From the NCBI GenBank assembly GCA_047967505.1, contig CM106540.1: DNA of 64,000 nucleotides; one strand, written 5' to 3'. Made by a program: the position numbers and the translations under genes. This document shows, piece by piece, positions 32,501-42,725 of this stretch. The notes under the pieces were generated by a model, which was not told where the DNA came from, made no database searches, and saw only the letters and a list, made by a program, of their open reading frames with translations. Position 1 is the first letter of the stretch, and every line of letters begins with the position of its first letter. Source of the stretch: Dipteris shenzhenensis (lineage: Eukaryota > Polypodiophyta > Polypodiopsida > Gleicheniales).

Positions 32501-34768
32501 GAGAAACATATAAGGAGAAAATATTTGAGACATCTAAGTTTTAAAATGCAACGACTAGAGTGAAAAAATTCTAATCAAAATTAAGAATTATTAATAATAT
32601 TGATTAATATTGAGCCACACATTTGGCCCATCTACCGGTCGGTAGGTGCATAGGATCTACCTCATCAAGGAGTACGTACAAATAGTTTTCATTGCGTAAA
32701 TAGATTATAAGTCATATTGAATAGAATATTATTTTCATTACCCAAATAGAATATTAATTTCCATGTGTTTTTTTTGTGCATGCGCCAGCCAGTGCACAGG
32801 TTCTAGCACCACTATTCGTATGCAGATAGAGATGCTGAGAGCTGAGATGAGGGCACTGCAGGATGCTAGGGCACCCCCTCACTTGGTTGCGAGCCTGGAT
32901 TCAGTTATTGAGGCTCTGAGTCGATTGGAGACAGTTGAGGATGTTGTGGATAGCTTTCAGGCACAGGCCGAGGCGGAGATCACTGGTGGTGGCTTGGATT
33001 GGAGAGCGATTCGACAGTTGTTTGAGCGGGAGTCACATCACAGGGAGGCCTTGGACGACATGTTTTGGGATGGTCACACCGAGGGCCAGCGACCACGATC
33101 AGGGCTCCCCTTGCATATTTTACGGTGTAGGCACCCCATCATAGCAGCACACATTTATCCGAGATATCTTGCTGCGAATGGTGGTCGGTTGCCTCACAAC
33201 CGCCAGATAGCGAGGTCGTTTGCCATGCAGCTTTATGCCGAGTTTGTCCTTGGTCATCGGGTGGACTACCTCAGTACCCGTCCAGGATCAGGAGCTGGAC
33301 GTGGTAGGATGGGGCGCCAGGAGCGGCAGATTGTAGGTGTTCGGCGTCGATGCGAGGGACCAGAGTTGCACACCATCCCTGCACCGGCATTGCGAGTGGT
33401 GGGAGGACAGATTAGGGGCGATGTTCATTCAGTGGCATCATCCTTGCAGCACATGGTCTCGGCCCTATCGAGATCTATTGCGATTCCACCTCCCCCACCT
33501 CGATCATCGATGGAGCGTCCCACATCTACACCACCTCCCACATCTACGGCGCCTCAGCACGAGTTGGAGGCTCGAGACAGACGGATTGCAGAGTTGGAGG
33601 CTGTGTTGGCCGAGTCTAGGGACGAGGTTAGTTATTTTGATTATGTTAGTTTATTTTTTTGTAGCGTGTTTTGAACTGAAGTTTTTTGGTTAATTCTCAC
33701 CATGTACGCGACATGTTTGCATTGCAGGCACATCTATTGCGTCAGGAGATGGAGTCTCGCGTACGACTCTTGCGTCAGGAGATGGAGTCTCGCGTACGAC
33801 TCTTGCAGACAGATTTGGAGGAGCAGAGGATTCGGACACGCATAGCATACCATCGCGCAGAGCACTATATCTTGCAGTTGAGGCATATCAGTCGTGATCC
33901 GTCGCGCCATAGGATCGACCCCAGTGTGGCCCTATACCCTGCTCCTCCTGTAGATGTGCCGACTAGGACACCGATAGACGCAGCAGTCGTAGCGAGGCTT
34001 CCTACCTCCACTTGTGTCCTCTGCCACGAGGACTTTGACACCGTAGGGTGGTTTGGACTAGGGTGCGGCCACATCGCACATCTCCACTGCATGACCCGCC
34101 ACATGGTGGCACGTTCAGTGTGCCCGGTATGCTTTGCCGACATTGATGTGGCGACATACAGAGGACTGGGCATGGATGATCTATATCCTGGTCATCGTCA
34201 GGCTGTTGATCCATTTGCCCGTGTAGTCCTGACAGAGCACTACAGGGAGGAGGCACAGAGAGCATTGCTGATGCAGGAGGGTGCGGATACATCAGTGGTT
34301 GCATCATGCGTTCCACGCCGCTTTTCGTACGGTGACTTCATGCCAGGTGACGAGGCACGAGCGGAGGAGGCACGCCGGATTGAGCGAGAGGCAGAGCTGC
34401 AGACATCATTGCAGCAGTGGGTGGAGCAGCAGCTAGGGCGGGGCCGAGACCAGCGTATTTCACATGTAGAGACGATTACTCGCGCTGGATTTGAGGCACG
34501 AGTATTCGCAGATGCACGGCTATGGGAGCTGAGACGCGCGTACATAGAGGAGGCGAGGGATGCAGAGATGGCAGCAGTGGCGCGTGCAGCATGCCCTCCT
34601 CGTCAGGATGAGGCTGGCCCATCTCATGCAGATGATGAGGCTGGCCCATCTGAGCCGGCATTGCCTGAGGGCACACAGCGGACGGTTGGGCAGCGAGTCA
34701 TACAGGAGCCACGTCAGCGTTCCACTAGAGGATCATATGTAGAGTTATCAGATTCAGATTCAGATTGA
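29591..34768 (+). CDS. Transposon-borne RING-finger protein with SIM-like tail (3 exons)
   Basis: Proposed exons are 29591-29619, 32789-33626 and 33728-34768, 635 aa. The 101-bp second intron is clear: GAG/GTTAGT donor, TTGCAG acceptor, phase 0. The long first intron is inferred: exon 1 reads MDGAGAGES plus two bases, and a pyrimidine-rich GCGCCAG acceptor restores frame as SSQCTGSSTTIRMQ. The protein has an N-terminal coiled coil, a Pro-rich linker, a second coiled coil with two RQEMESRVRLL repeats, a RING at about 385-420 (CVLC, GCGHIAHLHC, CPVC), and a C-terminal YVELSDSDSD that fits a SUMO-interaction motif. By family knowledge this suggests a SUMO-targeted ubiquitin ligase. No stops disrupt it. 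Alternative start: the ATG at 32763 or 32820 without exon 1. Confidence 0.72.
29640..31140. repeat. AT-rich tandem repeats in the first intron
   Basis: Very AT-rich sequence with a repeated block containing AATTACGACATTTATAATTT, TTAAAATGTGAAAA, AAAAAACGT and GAGCTTTTTTTAGTAAATAAA. The ACGACATTT phrase recurs at 29894, 30174 and 30429 (steps of about 280 and 255 bp), with weaker copies to 31100. No coding potential. Confidence 0.75.
31141..32762. other. Unassigned sequence in the first intron
   Basis: Begins with a short direct repeat of AAGACTCGCTCGACTTATC (31144 and 31182). The rest is mixed-composition sequence with no readable protein motif. A short open frame at 32299-32544 shows nothing recognisable. 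It could be an old non-coding insertion in the intron. Confidence 0.4.
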
Positions 34769-35908
34769 TTGTTTAGGCTTCGCACGTTTCTTGTATAGGG
34801 ATGCACTTTTGCAGCATGATGATGATGATGTACAGATTCATTTTGGTACTTTCATGATATTGTTCCCACTTTTATGATGTATGAGCATTTTCGTACTTTC
34901 ATGATGTTCTTCGCACTTTGTTTATCTCAGTTTATCTCAGTTTATAGTTTGTTTAATACATAAGGTATTTAAAAAAGAATGCCATGTGAAGTAATTGTAA
35001 ACATTAAACATTAATTGCAAACATTAAACATTAAACATATCAAAATTCATCTTATTTTGGATGAAAATTTTATTTTGCGGATAAAAGTTTTTCATTTTTT
35101 AAACAAAAATTTTATTCTATTCATGTTTGTCAATAAAGTGTGTTTCAAAATCCAAATTTTCATCAATTTTTCAAAAAGACAACTATTGTCATATTCATGC
35201 TTCCAAATCTAGTTTTTTAATATTATTGACATGAAGCGTATATTTTGTCCCTACAATTTTTAAAAAATATAAATTTTTAGGGGATTTTTTTCAAAAATGG
35301 AGTCTGACTTGTCCTCTGCATGATTTTGCTGTTATTTATTATGACTCAGTGTTTAATTTGTCTGTTATTGTTAACAATACTTGTGCTAATTGGTGATCAA
35401 AGAAAACAAGACCTAAATATTTGTCATATTCGAACCACAATCACATGTGCCTTCCAAATCACAATCGCATATTTCTAAGGACTATTTCAATTTCCTTAAT
35501 ATGACATTTGCCAATGCACCAATCTAATTATTATGCATGTATAAAAGATAATGAACATAAAGAAGAGAAATCAACACAATTGGCAATTAATGCATGTATA
35601 CGGGAATACAAGGAAGGTGTAGCATGCTAGCCCACCATTTTATTCACTATTTTCTTTTGCATTTAGTGGTTTATGTACAAGAGAAAGGATTGGCGGTTGG
35701 TATAAGGAAAAGTGTTGGTATTTGGTTTATGTAAAAAGAAAGGGTTGTTGCACAGGCTATGCACCAAAAAAATATATACATATTAACAATCCCACTTCTC
35801 CCTTTTAAACTCCACTCATGTATGGGAGTACAAGGAAGGTGTGACATGTTAGGCCACAATTTAATTTTACTATTTTCTTTTGACTTTGGTGGTACGCTAA
35901 CGTGTAGT
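34769..35908. other. 3' flank of the RING gene
   Basis: AT-rich with no coding motif. A block of about 80 bp (GGGAATACAAGGAAGGTGTAGCATG ... ATTTTCTTTTG) at 35593-35675 is repeated, diverged, at 35817-35893, just before the telomere-motif array. Confidence 0.45.
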
Positions 35909-36863
35909 CGTGCTAGTAGGGATTGCTTCTACGTGGCGCAAACCAAATCAGTTGGAGACCAAATCTTGCGTCAATGTACGTCTAGGGTAGCCTAAGAGGC
36001 GTGTGAAGTTTCGTCCCCAACAGGGTTTAGGATTTAGGGTCCAGGGTTTAGGGTTTAGGGTTTAGCCGTGCTAGTAGGGATTGCTTCTACGTGGCGCAAA
36101 CTAAATCAGTTGGAGACCAAATCTTGCGTGGATGTACGTCTAGGGTAGCCTAAGAGGCGTGTGAAGTTTCATCCCCAACAGGGTTTAGGATTTAGGGTCC
36201 AGGGTTTAGGGTTTAGGGTTTAGCCGTGCTAGTAGGGGTTGCTTCTACGTGGCGCAAACTAAATCAGTTGGAGACCAAATCTTGTGTGGATGTACGTCTA
36301 GGGTAGCCTAAGAGGCGTGTGAAGTTTCGTCCCCAACAGGGTTTAGGATTTAGGGTCCAGGGTTTAGGGTTTAGGGTTTAGGGTTTAGCCGTGCTAGTAG
36401 GGATTGCTTCTACATGGCGCAAACCAAATCAGTTGGAGACCAAATCTTGCGTGGATGTACGTCTAGGGTAGCCTAAGAGGCGTGTGAAGTTTCGTCCCCA
36501 ACAGGGTTTAGGATTTAGGGTCCAGGGTTTAGGGTTTAGGGTTTAGGGTTTAGCCGTGCTAGTAGGGATTGCTTCTACGTGGCGCAAACCAAATCAGTTG
36601 GAGACCAAATCTTGCGTGGATGTACGTCTAGGGTAGCCTAAGAGGCGTGTGAAGTTTCGTCCCCAACAGGGTTTAGGATTTAGGGTCCAGGGTTTAGGGT
36701 TTAGGGTTTAGGGTTTAGCCGTGCTAGTAGGGATTGCTTCTACATGGCGCAAACAAAATCAGTTGGAGACCAAATCTTGCGTGGATGTACATCTAGGGTA
36801 GCCTAAGAGGCGTGCGAAGTTTCATGCCCAACAGGGTTTAGGATTTAGGGTCCAGGGTTTAGT
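35909..36863. repeat. Tandem repeat ending in plant telomere heptamers
   Basis: Six units starting CGTGCTAGTAGGGATTGC at 35909, 36067, 36225, 36390, 36555 and 36720, with steps of 158, 158, 165, 165, 165 and then 144 bp. Each unit ends in GGGTTTAGGATTTAGGGTCCAGGG followed by two to four TTTAGGG heptamers. The step differences are exact multiples of 7, so the units vary only in heptamer number. It is an interstitial array, not a chromosome end. Confidence 0.92.
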
Positions 36864-37800
36864 CGTGCTAGTAGAAATTGTAAAAATGTATGCATTTGTC
36901 CTTCCACGTGGCGCATACCAAATCAATTGGAGACCAAATCTTGCGTGGATGTACATCTAGGGTAGCTTAAGAGGCGTGTGAAGTTTCGTCCCCAACAGAT
37001 AAGTCCACGTGTGTATTTCATTAGTACGTGCGCCATTTTTCATACGTAGTCACGAGTGCTAGTAGGGATTGTAAAAATGTACGCAACTGTCCTTCCATGT
37101 GGCGCATACCAAATCAGTTGGGCACCAAATCTTGCGTGGATGTACGCCTACGGTAGCCTAAGAGTCGTGCAAAGTTTCATTTCCAACAGATAAGTCCACA
37201 CGCGTATTTCCTCAGTACATGCGCCATAGCTCATACGTAGTCGTGCTAGTAGGGATTGCAAAAATGTACGCATTGTACCTTCCACGTGGCGCATACCAAA
37301 TCAGTTGGGCACCAAATCTTGCGTGGATGTACGTCTACGGTAACCTAAGAGCCGTGCAAAGTTTAATCTCCAACAGATAAGTCCACATGCATATTTGGTT
37401 AGTACGTGCGCCATTTCTCACACGTAGTCGTGCTAGTAGGGATTGTAAAAATGTACGCATTATACCTTCCACGTGGCGCATACCAAATAAGTTGAAGAAC
37501 AAATCTTGCGTGGATGTATGTCTAGGGTGGCCTAAGAGTTGTGCGAAGTTTCATTCCCAACAGATAAGTCCACATGCGCATTTCGTTAGTACATGCGCCA
37601 TAGCTCATACGTAGTCACGAGTGCTAATAGGGATTGTAAAAATGTACGCATTGTACCTTCCACGTGGCGCACACCAAATCAATTCAAACCAAATCTCGCG
37701 TGGACTATTGGCTAGGGTGGCCTAAGAGTCGTGCAAAGTTTCATCCCCAACAAGCAAGTCCACACGCGTATTTCGTTAGTACGTGCGCTATTTTCTTAGT
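36864..37800. repeat. Related 187-bp tandem repeat without telomere motifs
   Basis: Units start GTGCTAGTAGGGATTG at 36866 (approximate), 37056, 37243, 37430 and 37621 (steps of 187-191 bp). They share the first 110 bp or so with the preceding array (GTGGCGCA...CCAAATCTTGCGTGGATGTACG), but the telomere tract is replaced by AACAGATAAGTCCACACGCG...CGTAGTC. The two arrays are therefore variants of one repeat with alternative 3' segments. Confidence 0.88.
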
Positions 37801-38121
37801 CACGTTTTTAAAATGTCCTAATGCACAAAACAAATTACAACATTACTACTAATAAACAATTTTTTGTATTACAAACACAACAAATCCCATTGACAAGACA
37901 TCGGACATCATGTTAAAAATAGAATCTAATACAATGATGTGAATGAACGTGTATACAGCCATCATAGTGAAATACAAAATATGAGTCCATGAAAAATACA
38001 ATGGTACGGTCACACAGTGAGCCTATACATATCGAATACAAAAAAGTGTAATCAACTAGTGATACCCAATAAAAATCAATCTGATCAACTGATGATCCCA
38101 AAAAATAAGATATGTAATGTG
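37801..38121. other. Short spacer at the 3' end of the transposase gene
   Basis: AT-rich. Nothing recognisable beyond what may be the transposase 3' untranslated region. Confidence 0.4.
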
Positions 38122-41040
38122 CTACTCCTCAGGATCAGCTCTCATGCCAATAGTTGCAAGTATGCTCTCGTGATCCGCCACTGCAAGGCGCCATCGTGGA
38201 GTGGACGTCGCCTTGCGAGTGCGAACACGACTCAAAGTAATCTTGATCCCAACAACAAGATGAGAATACATGTATGCCTCCCGATCCGCCATGTACTCCT
38301 GGAACTCAATATAGCGACCACGCCTCTGTATCTGCTGAAAATAGTGGCCACCAACGATCATGCTATGAGCATTGAAGTGCATCCCATGCCCATCCACTGT
38401 ATCCTCATTCAGCACACTCTTCAGCATAGAACATCACAACAAGTAATAATCCACACCCTCCTCATTGCCCTCCGAAGCAATGACCGCGAAGATATCACCA
38501 ATACGCAAAATATCTGTAAGCTGGTCATAATCTCTAGAGGAACTGAATCCCGCATCCTGATCATCATGTATCTCCTCCCAAGGCTGGAAGGGAGAAAGCA
38601 CTCGCCGTACCCATGGATCGGCCCATGGTATCATGGAGCACCCTCCCCAATCATCATCAATGCATGCAGAGCAAAAACATGCAAACCGTCGAGAAAAGAT
38701 CGCGGGGTGAGACTCACCTACGCTCCTGATGGAATGGAAATCAAGAGTGCCAGGCACAGAACGACAATCAAAAGGTCGCGACCGATCAAGACTCCCAATG
38801 TCCACGCACCAAAAATACCGGCTCACCACCCTATCGTCACGCGACTGAAACGAGGACGTAGCACTAGTGGATAAGTGCTGGCTGCACCACCGCACCACAT
38901 CATGTGCATCCTTGAAGCGATCGGCACTGTGACGCAACTGGTATCGACGCAAAGCACGCTTCACACAAGCACCTGCACCATCGTGCTCTCCCTTACCGTG
39001 CCCTGTCTCGAAGTAGCTCCATGTGATCGGAATGCCTGTCTCACGGTGCCATCTGCAGAACCAATAAAACTGTCTAGCGGATTTGAACTGACCACCGCAA
39101 CCGTTTGACCAGATCCAGCGCCGCTGCCATGTGACACCATGATCCCTCAAGAAACTATCATGCAAAGTGAAGCAATACTGCACAAAATGGGCATCATGCG
39201 ATCGATCATCACTAATGTAGAAGTGATACTCTCGCACAATGATGCGTGAGTCCATGGTGCTATCAATGCCATCCACATGAGCCTGTGCATGACGATAGCT
39301 AATGTGCACAAATATAGCAACCTGCAATATGGCATTGAAAAAAAATTATGACTATTGAAATAATTCAATATAATGAGGCGGGGAAAAAATCAATACTCAA
39401 TCACACGTCACCTGTTCGGAGAAATAATACTCCGATTGGATCTCATGCTGTGGTGCAAAGGTGTAATTCTCCGCAAAGTCCACCACTGAGACAACCACCC
39501 CTGTAGGAAATGTCCTCAAACATGCACGAAACTGACGATCCTCCCATTTCGCAGTGTGCGAGTGGCGTATGTAGCGGTACAGCTTCCCTCGAAAACAGTC
39601 GATGAATACAACACGTGGTGTCTCCTTCCCCACAAGCTGCAACCTCCTCGACTGTGCACCACCATCTAATGTCAAGGTACAGTACTCATACTGCTGCCAA
39701 CGAACCATCTGCACATCACAAGTATCTAGTGCAACTCGTGGCACTCTGGCAAAGTCACCACACAAAGTACACGTGCCTTCCACACAATCAAGGGAGTGGA
39801 ATAAAGCATCACCATCTCGTGTACACAATATGGAATGAATGAAGTCGCGAGGGCTAGTAGGAACCACTCCCCTATGACCATCAAGGGAACGGAATACGTC
39901 ATACATCAATCCAAAATCCACATGGTAGCGACAACAGCATGTGTCACGCTCCTGAGAGCATCGCACAAACCATGGCCTGCATCGCTCAAATGACCTCTGC
40001 CCAATCTTGAACTCCGGGTGCGCCTCTACAAACTGAGTGTACAACTCAGTCTGGGTACACTCCAAAAAACATGCACCATGCTCAATGTACACACCGCGTG
40101 ACACCCTCTTCCGCAATGCCTTCTTGAACACCGGGGATGCTCTGCAATGCTCCTCCCAAAACTGTTGTATGAAGGACCTAGCGGAATCATCCAACAATCG
40201 ATCGCTGCGATGTGCACGACCACTCGAAGCCCAAAGAGCATCAGTCTCACTATCCTCTAGACTCTGCCTCCTAATGATGCCTGCTCGCAATGTGCGCGGT
40301 GCAATCTGAAGAAGACGTGAAGCGGTACGCACATGGCCTATCATATGAGGTCTACTAATGGCAGCCACAATAGCACGACGTGCTGCCAAGGCATCACTGG
40401 AGTTCCTATGCTTAATAGAAGCATAGGAACGTCGAACACTGCTAAGGACCTCGCTAGATACAACCCTATCTCTACGTGCACCAAGACCAGCAAGCCTCCT
40501 ACACTCTACCAAGTCAGGGTGATCAATCAGGGACGTAAGAAGAGAAGACTGCGAAGCTGGCGTGAGGTCACAAAAAAAAGACTGCACGATCTTGCTAGTA
40601 CGACGACGGATAGTGGACTTCGGCAAGTCACGTCGTGAAGCAACACTGCTGCTACAAGGTGGGGCAACGGGATCAATGGGAGATGGTAGGGTGGACGGGG
40701 GAAGGGAGGCGCCAAGCGGAGCGGGGGGAGGGGGAGGGGGAGGGGGGAGGGTGGAGGGGGAAGAGGTAGAGGTGGAGGCCAAAATGTAGGTGGCTAGGGG
40801 AAGGGCGGAGGCTAGAGGTAGGGGAGCGGATGAGCATGGGGGGACAATGGAGGTGGGGGTGGGGGTGGAGGTGGGATGTAGAGGTAGAGCTGGAGGTGGA
40901 TCAGTGGTGGCAGCGCGAGCTCGAGCTCTAGAGGCTCTCTTGCGCTCACGAGCCTTCCGCTTGCGCTCCTCGTCAATGAGATTTGGGGGGGGGTTCCTAC
41001 ATCTTTCACGTCTACTAGCTCTACGGCTTTGAGAACCCAT
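38122..41040 (-). pseudogene. DDD-type transposase of the 14-kb element (2 exons, one nonsense codon)
   Basis: Exon 1 runs 41040-39412 (ATG at 41040, MGSQSRRASRRER) and exon 2 39321-38122. The 90-bp intron has CAG/GTGACG and TTGCAG/GT boundaries, phase 0. Features in order are a basic N-terminus, a Pro-rich spacer, an FWEEHCRASPVFKKALRK block, a Cys/His cluster (DTCCCRYHVDFG, CVEGTCTLCG), then the catalytic-type core: VVDFAENYTF, EIQSEYYFSEQVA, YISDDRSHDAHFVQY, RRWIWSNGCGGQFKSA and FETGHGKGEHDGAGA. This order matches a transposase type I know from animal and plant DNA transposons (WSDG and HGKG..DG). Here the second Asp is Asn (codon 39103-39105), and TGA at 38434-38436 truncates the last 103 codons or so. 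Probably inactive. Superfamily: Sola-like is a guess. Confidence 0.75.
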
Positions 41041-41128
41041 TCTCAATGAAAGTAGGATGGAAGGTGTGACAAAGTGATGAGGAGGCAAGAATGGCTAAGA
41101 ATGGGTGAAATGAACCAAAACGTGGTGT

Positions 41129-41136
41129 CTTATAGA
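41129..41136 (-). promoter_or_regulatory. TATA box of the transposase gene
   Basis: TCTATAAG on the minus strand, about 90 bases upstream of the ATG at 41040 and about 135 bases inside the palindrome cluster, mirroring the RING gene's layout at the other end. Confidence 0.6.
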
Positions 41137-41271
41137 GAGCCTCAACTCATCCACTAGATTGCTCTTAGATTGCTCTTCATTATTATTGGTGGAGAGGTGC
41201 TAAGATTGATACTAATTGGCTTAATTTTGGTGGAGAGGTCTGCTATGCCCGGAGCCGCGATCAGATCTTAT

Positions 41272-41445
41272 ACCTCGATCGAGGTATACCTCGTTCGAGG
41301 TATTAAGTGCATTGCGCATGCATGTATGTATGAACCTCGGTCCTCGGTCACATACCTCGAACGAGGTATTCTATGCCTCCCCCATCATACATACCTCGAT
41401 CGAGGTATTGTATGCATCCCCCATCATACATACCTTGATCGAGGT
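41272..41445. repeat. Right subterminal array of the ACCTCGATCGAGGT palindrome
   Basis: Five copies, at 41272, 41288 (GTTC centre), 41354 (GAAC centre), 41393 and 41432 (one-base variant). Several substitutions keep the palindrome, so the symmetry seems to be selected. Confidence 0.9.
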
Positions 41446-42696
41446 ATTGTATGCATCGCACATCGTCATGTGTATACATCTTGCTGATGTGGCACCATGC
41501 ATGGTCATGATGTGGTAATATAGTCTCTTCCTGCATGGTCATGATGTGGTACTGGGCATGATGTGGCATGATGAGTTGGCATTCATGAGGTGGTAGATGA
41601 CATGGCAAATTGCGGTGGAGGATTGGTGACGTGGCTAGGAGAGGAGGTATGCCAAGGTGGCATTGTGTGATCACATGGCTGATGATGTGGAACGATGAGG
41701 TGGCACATGTGGCAGCACGTGTGGCAATGTAAGGTGACATGGCAAGGAGTGATGTCACATCTGCTTGATGAGATGGCACCACATGGTCTAACAATGTGGC
41801 ATGGTTTTGATGACTCAGCCTTCCACATGGGCAGCATGCAAACTCCAAAGGCTTGCCACTAGGATCGGTGATGCTCCTAGCCTACATCACCAAGCCTAAT
41901 ACCAAGCCTACCTTGTCTTGGTATTAGGCTTGGGTGGCCCTTTTTCCCCCACAAAAGGGAGATTTAACTCTTGGAGGCCATATCGTACGTTTCCCTTACT
42001 CAAATTTAACCAAAATTTTTTCCCCTTATTCATCATGCATAGGACTAAAAATATTGACATTTTTGAAATGTTTGGTTATGTTTGAGAATTACTAGATTTA
42101 TTTTTAATATTCTTTGTTCATCCTCTAAGGAGTAAAAGTAAAAATTAAACTTCAATCTTCCTAAATCTAACCGTTGGATTTGGGATTTGATGATTCAACC
42201 ACACACCCTTATGTGCCTACTAACCTTCCACCGAATTGGATTTGCTTAATTATTCAAAATACTAAAAAAATGTGGTGTGCTACTAAAATGCATGTATTTT
42301 ATGACTTTATTTATTATAAATAATTATTTATAATTAGATAAATCATTCAAAAAATTACCAATAAATCAAGTTAAGCTCTACATAATGCAAAGAGACCACT
42401 TACAAAGTTTCAATAACATTTAATCTAAAATGAGTGAGAAATTTAGAATTTTATATGACACTCTTTGTTCGTGACAAACGTGTGACCACCCTGGAACCAT
42501 GCCGTGTGACACAAAGAAATTTTTTGTGTGTGCATCGAATTTTCGATCAGACTATACGATTGTGTGCACAATAGCAAGTGTGATGTTGTGTCAGAAGACT
42601 TCAAAGACTAGATCCATAGGGAAGTAGGTGAGATTTGCATTTTTGAGTGCTAAAAAGCTTGTTTTTCCACCTCCTTAGGATTGGGGAGTGAACAAA
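41446..42696. other. Right end region with a strong stem-loop
   Basis: No gene. 41480-41830 is rich in dispersed GATGTGGCA/GGTGGCA motifs. A perfect 15-bp stem (AAGCCTAATACCAAG, 41892-41906, with its inverse at 41917-41931) and a 10-base loop follow. The remainder is AT-rich and unrecognised up to the terminal inverted repeat. Confidence 0.6.
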
Positions 42697-42725
42697 AAGT
42701 GGACACCCTTAGCTTGCTACCACCC
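42697..42725 (-). repeat. Right terminal inverted repeat
   Basis: Inverse of 28749-28777 with one mismatch, ending ...GCTTGCTACCACCC and followed by the duplicated CAAG (42726-42729). Confidence 0.93.

Larger units (their letters stand above)
28749..42725. mobile_element. 14-kb TIR DNA transposon inserted in the satellite (Sola-like candidate)
   Basis: The ends are GGGAGGTAGCAAGC... on the left and the inverse on the right, with inverted repeats of about 29 bp and one mismatch. They are flanked by CAAG on both sides (28745-28748 and 42726-42729). Joining the flanks restores an ordinary C-type satellite monomer (...CCAAGTACTTATCGG), which proves the limits. Inside are convergent RING and transposase genes, palindrome arrays at both ends, telomere-motif repeats and AT-rich intron repeats. 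A 4-bp duplication and this transposase type fit Sola elements best. Academ or Ginger would also give 3-4-bp duplications. Confidence 0.88.

Noticed and set aside
36390-36400. Plus-strand short frames in the telomere-motif array as genes
   Set aside because: They shift or stop in each unit and have no conserved protein.
35990-36720. TTTAGGG runs as a chromosome end
   Set aside because: They are short, regularly spaced within 158-165-bp units, and lie inside a transposon with sequence on both sides.
40680-41032. Gly/Val/Glu-rich plus-strand frame opposite the transposase N-terminus
   Set aside because: It is antisense to the Pro-rich spacer of the transposase and has no motif.
38122-41040. 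KDZ (Kyakuja-Dileera-Zisupton) or hAT assignment for the 14-kb element
   Set aside because: Those families make 8-bp target duplications. The empty site here shows 4 bp (CAAG), and the motifs differ.
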